Assembly (NCBI GenBank): GCA_021030915.1
Contig: JAGEMR010000033.1
Location: 1-64,000, forward strand
Reading direction: 5' to 3'
DNA from: Astrothelium macrocarpum
Taxonomy: Eukaryota; Ascomycota; Dothideomycetes; Trypetheliales; Trypetheliaceae
Length of the DNA: 64,000 nucleotides
Numbering within the stretch: position 1 is the stretch's first letter; every line of letters begins with the position of its first letter. The position numbers and the translations under genes were made by a program. The notes beneath the pieces were generated by a model, which was not told the origin of the DNA, searched no databases, and was given only the letters and a program-made list of their open reading frames with translations. Below are positions 57,781 through 64,000 of the stretch, piece after piece.

Positions 57781-58172
57781 CGCCCAGCATCGTCATCCGC
57801 CGGCAGCAGCAGTCGCAGAGTAATTCGGAGCTGGCCGCGACTGCTTCGGGCGATGGCGTCCCAGTCTGGCAGGCAGCCTGAGATGGGCAGGCAGAGACAG
57901 CAGCAGGCGTCGCGTCGGAGCTGCCCCAACGGGCGACACGGCGCCGATCTCGCCGCGGCAGATGGTGTTCGCCGGGAAACCCCCGGACCCTGAGCCCCAT
58001 GCTCCTGCACCCTCGAATGCGCGGGTCATCTCCGATCACCACGCAGTCAATCTCGTCTGCCCTGCTGGTTCCCCCCCTCCTGCAGCCCGCGAGGCGTCAC
58101 GACTGGGAACTGCTGGCTACTGGATGCACTCCGCCGGCTTATCCCACCTGCCATCGCTTCGTCGATTGCTGT

Positions 58173-58215
58173 AAACCCTCTCCCTTTCCACCCTCTTCCC
58201 TCTCCACCTCGCTAT
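58173..58215 (+). promoter_or_regulatory. C/T-rich stretch, likely near the GATA-factor transcription start
   Basis: Pyrimidine-rich tracts of this kind often lie at transcription starts in filamentous fungi. It is about 750 bases upstream of the start codon. Inference only. Confidence 0.35.
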
Positions 58216-58957
58216 CCGCCTCCATCACATCCCTAATTCGTCCGCCTAGCCCGTGGCCAGCTTCCTTTCCTGCGCCGGCATAGCTCGCTCACGCCACCCC
58301 CCAACTCCTTCTCCCGTCCGAGTCGAGGCCCCATCCCGACACCACCAATTGCCACCGTAGACCCACTCATGCTCCGTCTCGCTTCTACGTTTACGATCCC
58401 ATGAATGCACCGATGAATCTCTGTTCCATCGGTATACTCTCGTCTTGACTACCTGCATTGCATCGTGCTCCATCTGCATTGGAAGCGGCATCGAGTTGTC
58501 AATCTGGAGTGTCTCAATTGTGGCTTGGTGGGAAAGGCTGTTTGGAAGGAAGGGCTCGGAAGAGCGAAACTCAAAAGTGCGCTCGATTCAAGAATCATAG
58601 AGTAGAGTTGGGGATTTTTGGTTTTGTTGTGGGGTTATTTGCGTTGGTAGATCGGGAAGCCACAGATCCGTTCGGCCACGATAAGAGTTTGGATTGGGCA
58701 ATAACATTAGTTGTACCCACAGCCTGAGTTGAGGAAGTTTTCTCGTCTGTCCAGGTGATGGAAGTGTTGGATGCTGGCTCCAAGCGCAGGTCCGTGTTTG
58801 TTGCATCTGCCCGACCATTCCACCGGCCTCAATTTCAACGGCTCGGCTTTACTGACCTTATTGTTGCAGCAGCAGCACTGCATTCCCTTCCATCAATCGG
58901 CAAGAGGGCGACAGAAACCAATCTCAGGAGACGGATTACCAGGATCAACGTTCAGCA

Positions 58958-60554
58958 ATGGCATCGGCAAATGTCATGTCAACCGCGCCAGTTCCTACGC
59001 CATCGTATTCATACTCAGTTCCACCTCCGCCATACACTCAACCTCCCGCGTTAAACAACTCAGCATCTGGCTTGTCCGGTATGAAGTCTCCACAGACTTC
59101 TCGTTGGAGCCCAAAGGATGAGCAGGAGCAGAAATCCGCACCCCGACAGTCGCTTCCCTCAATTCACGAGGCTCTGGGGACTGACCAGCCTTTGCCGTAT
59201 TCTGCCCCGCCGCCACCACCAACTTCAGTACCGCAATCGTATCATCCACAATCTCTGTCCTCTCCGTCCGAGCATGCCCGCAAATCGCACACGTCAGATC
59301 CAAGTCAGCAACCGCATCAACCGCATCAATCGCAACAACGCCCGCCACGTAGTCCGATAACCGATCGACCACGATCTGTTACTGGGCATCACTCTAGGAA
59401 CTCCGTCGAAGCTCAAAGACCGCCCTTTTCAAGCCAGGGAGCCTCTAAACTACCAACGCTGCATCCGCTACAAACGTCTCGATCTCCACCCATGCCACCC
59501 GCACCACCGCCGTCAAATGGTTCTTTTTCGTCTTATCCACAGCATCCGTCTCCAGCTTACACCTCAGCGCCCCCGCCTACTCCTCCGTCTTCTCACCCAG
59601 GCCAATTTTCATACGGATACGCTCGTCCGACCCAATATGCGTATCCAAGTGCACCCCCCTCTTCAACCTATCCTCCACAGCCGCCGTCAAGTTATCCGGC
59701 TCCAGATCGTTATCAAGCACCATGGAAAAGTGATGGATCTGACGTATTGAGTCGGGCTGAGGAGAGTAAGAGGGCCGGAAGTATCCGAGGCCCTGCGTTT
59801 GGCGAGTCTGTCAAACGACATCTCGAATTCTTTGATTTTGAAGCCTCTCTAAATGAAGTAGGTCTCTCCGTGAGCCGAATGAGTTTACGCTTTTTCAACT
59901 AACATATTTGACAGATTGCTGAAAATAGTGCAATCCTGCAAGACTTTGCACGAACTTATTCACAACGTGCTCATCAAACCCAACGAAGTGGACCTGTTCC
60001 CGGTTCGTTACCCGACATTGCTTTGATCGAGGAGATGCAGAGACGGAGTGGAAAGTTCAACGACGCTTTGGCTCGAATTCGAGATGTTGTCGTTGCTCAA
60101 CAGAATGCACTGGCACAGCAAGCCCAGGCGCGCCAACATTACGATGCCAACGAGTACGAGCATGGCGATCCGAACGGCATCAGTGATGACATGAAAAGCC
60201 AAGGATTTGCAGGCGGTGACTCCAAGAAACGACGCGGCGTAAGTTTTAATGTTTGGCAGGGAGCGGTCAAAGTAGCAACTGACTCATATCCAGCGGGCTG
60301 CACCTCCCGGACGCTGCCATAGCTGTAATCGAGCCGAGACGCCAGAGTGGCGAAGAGGCCCGGATGGTGCTCGTACCCTTTGCAATGCCTGCGGGCTCCG
60401 TACGTTCACGAATCAAATGGCACTAATACGTCAAAGTCACTAATTAAAGATAGATTATGCCAAATTAACCCGCAAAATGGGCACCAATAAAGCTAACGTG
60501 GGCAGCTCGAACCTTCGGCCTAAAGAATTAGGTCCTGGTTCTCCTGCTACATAA
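58958..60554 (+). CDS. nsdD: GATA-type transcription factor, NsdD/SUB-1 family
   Basis: Exons 58958-59857, 59915-60238, 60294-60399 and 60454-60554 give 476 residues. The N-terminal two thirds are Pro/Ser/Gln-rich and disordered. A helical block follows (S-L-N-E-I-A-E-N-S-A-I-L, then E-E-M-Q-R-R-S-G-K-F-N-D). Near the C-terminus is a type IV GATA zinc finger, C-x2-C-x18-C-x2-C, with E-T-P-E-W-R-R-G-P-D-G-A-R-T-L between the Cys pairs; the finger is split by the last intron. The end (R-K-M-G ... S-S-N-L-R-P-K) fits NsdD of Aspergillus, which activates sexual and represses asexual development. A Met at about residue 7 is an alternative start. It is preceded by the 7.5 kb gene-free tract. Confidence 0.93.
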
Positions 60555-62797
60555 CACTCATTCATGACAGTTTCTTTTGTGTATTGAAAATTGCGCTCTA
60601 CCTTCAGTACGAAGGGTGTCTCGGAATTACTGTGGATGATCGGCGTTTTAGCGACCATGTAAAAAGTGTGGGGGGGATCTCTTTTAGGAGACGTATACAT
60701 AAACGAGGTGTTGCGACCTGAACAGAAGATGGCAATCTTGGGGCGTTTTTACAAGCTTGGATGGCGTTAACACGGACGGGCTATCTTTTCTCTGCGTGCA
60801 AGGGGAATTTTCCTTTCTCAAGTAATGTTCCGAAAGCTTTGCTAGAAGCTCGGGTTTTGCTTGTGGCGGCATTTTCATGGACGTTCTGTTCAATGATTCG
60901 AGTCTGCGCACTTTTGAGCGGGTATTAGCCTGGGGCCATCAACTACAGCGGCTGTTTGCATAAGGAATTTGCTTTAGGGGAAAATATCTGCTGGGCTTTT
61001 TGTTGGCATGGTGTCAGGGTCAAATATACCCAATGGGGCTTTTAGGTTCCATCCCCGTAACCTAATACATGGGGCGGGCGGTTGTTTCTCTTTCTCTCTT
61101 TTTTTCTTCTCATTCTCTTCTTGTTTACGAGCGTGTGTGCAACGTCTTGATTCAATGATACCAGGGTCTTGTTCCGAGGGACGGTTCTCCTGTCCGACAT
61201 GGGGATGGGTATAGCAAAGCACGCGTGCACGCACAATACGCTGCTTTCAGGGAAGACGAATACCATGTATCTAACGGAGGCTGGCTAGGGAGGGGTGGTG
61301 GCATGGCTGATGGGTTGATAATCTCGGACATACGCCTTGATTTATCATGAACATGTCGTTCCGCATTTTCCAAGAGAGCTTGATGCAGTGAAAGTAGCGC
61401 GGCGCGCACGCAATCCTCCCTTTGCTGCACGCTGGGTCCAGGGGGGGAGGCGAGGTAAGTCAATAGGCCAACTTACAAAGTACTCGCTGCGAGGTCCCAG
61501 GAACCCCAGCCAGGTCAGGGATGTCCAATGATCTGCAGCCTTGCCGTGATCGCCTTTGTACGACAGAGCTGTCAAAATCAAAGGCGGTTAGCGAGTACAG
61601 ACAATGCCGGCAACCCCTAGCCTTGTGCAACGAGTGACGCTGCTGTCATCGGCTGTAACCGGGCGTACCCTATGCCCGACCACTACTTAAAGAGGGTATT
61701 CCGCTGGGTCTGGCCTGGTATGCTGTCGGACACTGGGAGGTAGCACAGAAAGCTACCAAGACAGCGGAGCCCGGAGACTGGGGGGAAGGGGGACACTCAA
61801 CTGGAGCACGTGGAATGCAGCCGTGATTGGAGACGCAGGAGCGGTTGCGCAGCCGCCGGATGGCTGCAGCTGTCTTTTTTCGTAGTGCGGCTGCGCGGTT
61901 TGACCTGCAGGCCGGAAGATTAATTCTGGTGTAGACCAATCAGTCGCAGCGCGTTTTGGCTGAGGTAGGTATGGGCTGGGAGGCCTTTACAGCTTGGCCA
62001 GGTTACGCCGGGCCGAGGCGACCGAGCCCGCAACGATCAAGCCGTATGCAAAGTCAATCATGATGCTGCTGTAGGGGCCTTCCCTGAGGGTCAACACGAG
62101 GCGGCACTTTGGGGTTGCAATCCCGATACCGACTCCATCTCGCGCGTGAAGAGAGGCCGTAGGTTCCATTGAAGAGGTAGCTAATGAGACGACCTAATTG
62201 GGTTTACCTGACGCTAGCATCTCCGCTGCTCAGACCCCGCTGATGTCATGGAAGCGATGGCGGGGTTACACCACGGAGCATCAATGGCACGACTAGGCAT
62301 GCCTTCTATCGATACCTCACCTTGGTCAGTCAAGAGATGATAGCAGACCTAAGGCTGGTAGCTCACCATACGACCACTGTAATTTTGTGCATCGACATCC
62401 CGACCGTCCCATTCGATGGGCGACGAAGCATCTCGACCAGAATATCGACGCTGCTGCAGCACTACCGCCACAGCGCTGAATTCTGTTGTAAACTGCCCCG
62501 CACAGCTTCATACGCGATCACGCGCAATTTCAGCCAAAACTAGTAGTCCGCTCGGCTACCCGCGTCAACTGTCGAACACTGACGCCGCTGTGCTCTCACA
62601 TCTCATCGAGCTGCTACCATCTGGCTTGTATCCCTGTCGCTGCCCATCTTGCACGTTCGTCTGTGGTACCATCTTGCGCACCATCTTCCCATCCATTCAG
62701 GATTCCGCCTGAACGAGACCTTCGCTAGCGCCTAAGTCCAACCACTCATTCATCGTGCGCATAACCTTGGTACAGTCCGCGACGCAAAGGGCGTGGC
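60555..62797. other. Intergenic, 2.2 kb
   Basis: No gene, RNA or repeat supported. It holds the 3' end of the GATA factor gene and the promoter of the glutamate-cysteine ligase. A C/T-rich, T-rich stretch lies near 61081-61130. Confidence 0.5.
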
Positions 62798-64000
62798 ATG
62801 GGCCTCTTGTAAGACAGTCTCTTCGCCTTTGCCCCGCCATCGTTGCCAATAGACACCTGTCAATTGACGCTGTGAATCGTAGGGCGACGGGGACGCCGCT
62901 CGACTGGCCTGAGGCTAAGAAGGTCGCCGACCATGTGAGAGACTGGGGAATCGAGGTAAACGCTCCCTACGCATTTCCAGCCTGTTGAGATGAGACACTA
63001 CACACCTTACACAGCATCGGGGCGAACGTCCACAAAATGTGCTACAGGAGACTAACTGCCTGTCTAGCAACTTCTCGCAATATGGAGACGAGCCAAGGGC
63101 AAAGAACGAGATGCCCTGCTGTGGGGTGATGAGGTACTGTAAGCGTCCCTACTGCCATCCCCTTACCCTGCTGAGTTGTTTTGAAGATAGAGTATCTCGT
63201 CGTTTGCTACGATGAAGATGCCAAACGAGTCAGATTATCGCTGCGACAAGCCGATATTCTGCAGGCCCTTGCCCAGGACGAAAAGCTGCTCCGCAAAGGC
63301 GGGGGTGTGCCTGATCTCCAACAAGGTCTTGCAAAGTATATCTATATCAGAATATCGGGAGCAGGGAAAATTTAATTGACCATCATGCAGAGTCGAAGAC
63401 ACTGCGCCAGTCTTTCACCCAGAATTCGGCCGATTCATGCTCGAAGCCACTCCCGGCAAGCCTTGGGGTATCGGCTTCAAGGATTTGCTGGATGTAGAAC
63501 CCAACATGAAATGGAGGTTTGGCGAGTCCAAGACCTGTCTTGACAACCATGTCACTAAATTCGTGTGCTATAGACGCGAAATTGCCAAAGAACACATGAC
63601 CCCATCCGAGTCTCCAGTCACATTAACTACCTTTCCTCGACTGGGATCTTCAGACGAACCAATTACACCATACTATCCAACATCTGGCCCGAAATTGCGA
63701 TCACAATTTGTTCCAGATGAGATTGCAAATCCTCACATTCGGTTTCCCACTCTCGCAGCCAATATTCGAAGTCGGAGAGGGAGGAAGGTCCAAGTCAATG
63801 TGCCTGTCTTCAGGGACGAACGGACTCGGTGGCCATGGTGGGATCCGACGGTGAACTACGAATTACACAATTGGCCAGAAGATGAGGATGTGCGGAATGG
63901 TGCAGTCAAGGAAAACCACATCCATATGGATGCCATGGCCTTTGGCATGGGGAGCTGCTGTCTCCAAATAACTTTTCAAGCAAAGAATATCGAGGAAGGA
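62798..64000 (+). CDS. GCS1: Glutamate-cysteine ligase catalytic subunit (partial)
   Basis: Only the 5' part is in the window; the gene runs off the end. Exons: 62798-62808, 62883-62955, 63068-63133, 63187-63335, 63391-63516, 63574 to beyond 64000. The product starts M-G-L-L-A-T-G-T-P-L-D-W-P-E-A-K and continues H-V-R-D-W-G-I-E-Q-L-L-A-I-W, W-G-D-E-I-E-Y-L-V-V, F-H-P-E-F-G-R-F-M-L-E-A-T-P-G-K-P and H-I-H-M-D-A-M-A-F-G-M-G, all hallmarks of eukaryotic gamma-glutamylcysteine synthetase. It makes the first, rate-limiting step of glutathione synthesis. The first coding exon is only 11 bases. Confidence 0.93.

Larger units (their letters stand above)
51475..58957. other. 7.5 kb gene-free tract upstream of the GATA factor
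   Basis: No protein-coding gene could be supported on either strand; frames are short and contradictory. The 5' part is of ordinary composition. From about 56.6 to 58.4 kb G+C content rises clearly. The tract contains a GT repeat (51604-51620), a C run (55147-55155), a CA repeat (57622-57647), a CAG repeat (57714-57780) and a C/T-rich stretch (58173-58215). The end close to the GATA gene is likely promoter and long 5' untranslated region. Confidence 0.6.

Noticed and set aside
56713..58283. Many open frames in the G+C-rich tract including a Cys-rich one across the CAG repeat
   Set aside because: High G+C makes stop codons rare, so open frames are expected; homopolymer translations are repeat artefacts.
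1..64000. CRISPR arrays, operons, rRNA or tRNA genes
   Set aside because: None seen; the window is eukaryotic, and no cloverleaf I could defend was found by eye.

Overview
The window is from the nuclear genome of a filamentous ascomycete (Pezizomycotina). The basis is short introns (about 45-140 bases) with GT donors, CTRAY-like branch sites and AG acceptors in most genes; fungal-type orthologues (an NsdD-like GATA factor, a Mit1/CHD-type remodeller with a C-terminal zinc-binding segment, PGC1-like phospholipase, MRM1); and two pogo/Fot1-type DNA transposons carrying the C-to-T damage expected from repeat-induced point mutation (RIP). I cannot name a class or species from the sequence alone.

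Layout. 1-1850: a heavily RIP-damaged, very A+T-rich pogo/Fot1 element with G+C-rich terminal inverted repeats, cut by the window start. 2.4-13 kb: carboxylesterase, TMEM234-like membrane protein, an F-box-like orphan, and a divergent MFS transporter / short-chain dehydrogenase pair. 12.1-17.6 kb (minus): a Mit1/CHD-like chromatin remodeller, divergent from the mitochondrial rRNA methyltransferase MRM1 (18-19.8 kb). 20-27 kb: CCCH zinc-finger protein, CorA-like transporter, a small Cys-rich unknown protein, U1 snRNP protein C. 28-33 kb: a calponin-domain actin-binding protein and the complex I assembly factor NDUFAF2, divergently transcribed, with a second pogo element lodged between them. 35.8-51.5 kb: SMP-domain LEA-like protein, secreted M28 peptidase, PGC1-like phospholipase, gamma-tubulin, glutathione-dependent formaldehyde dehydrogenase, an Smr-domain protein with a CaaX-like end, and a large disordered protein. 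51.5-58.9 kb: a 7.5 kb gene-free tract ahead of the nsdD-type GATA factor (59-60.6 kb). The last gene, glutamate-cysteine ligase, runs off the window end.

The genes are mostly housekeeping (splicing, chromatin, cytoskeleton, mitochondrial ribosome and complex I, glutathione metabolism) and do not form one pathway. Two of them, SFA1-type formaldehyde dehydrogenase and glutamate-cysteine ligase, both belong to glutathione metabolism but are about 17 kb apart. I rebuilt exon structures by eye; several genes have very small exons (8, 11, 15, 18 and 24 bases) that an ORF-based annotation would miss. I found no convincing new multi-gene system. The best leads are the pogo element inserted 54 bp upstream of NDUFAF2, the U1C gene whose first zinc ligand cannot be found with normal splicing, the prenylation-like tail on the Smr protein, and the long gene-free tract upstream of nsdD.
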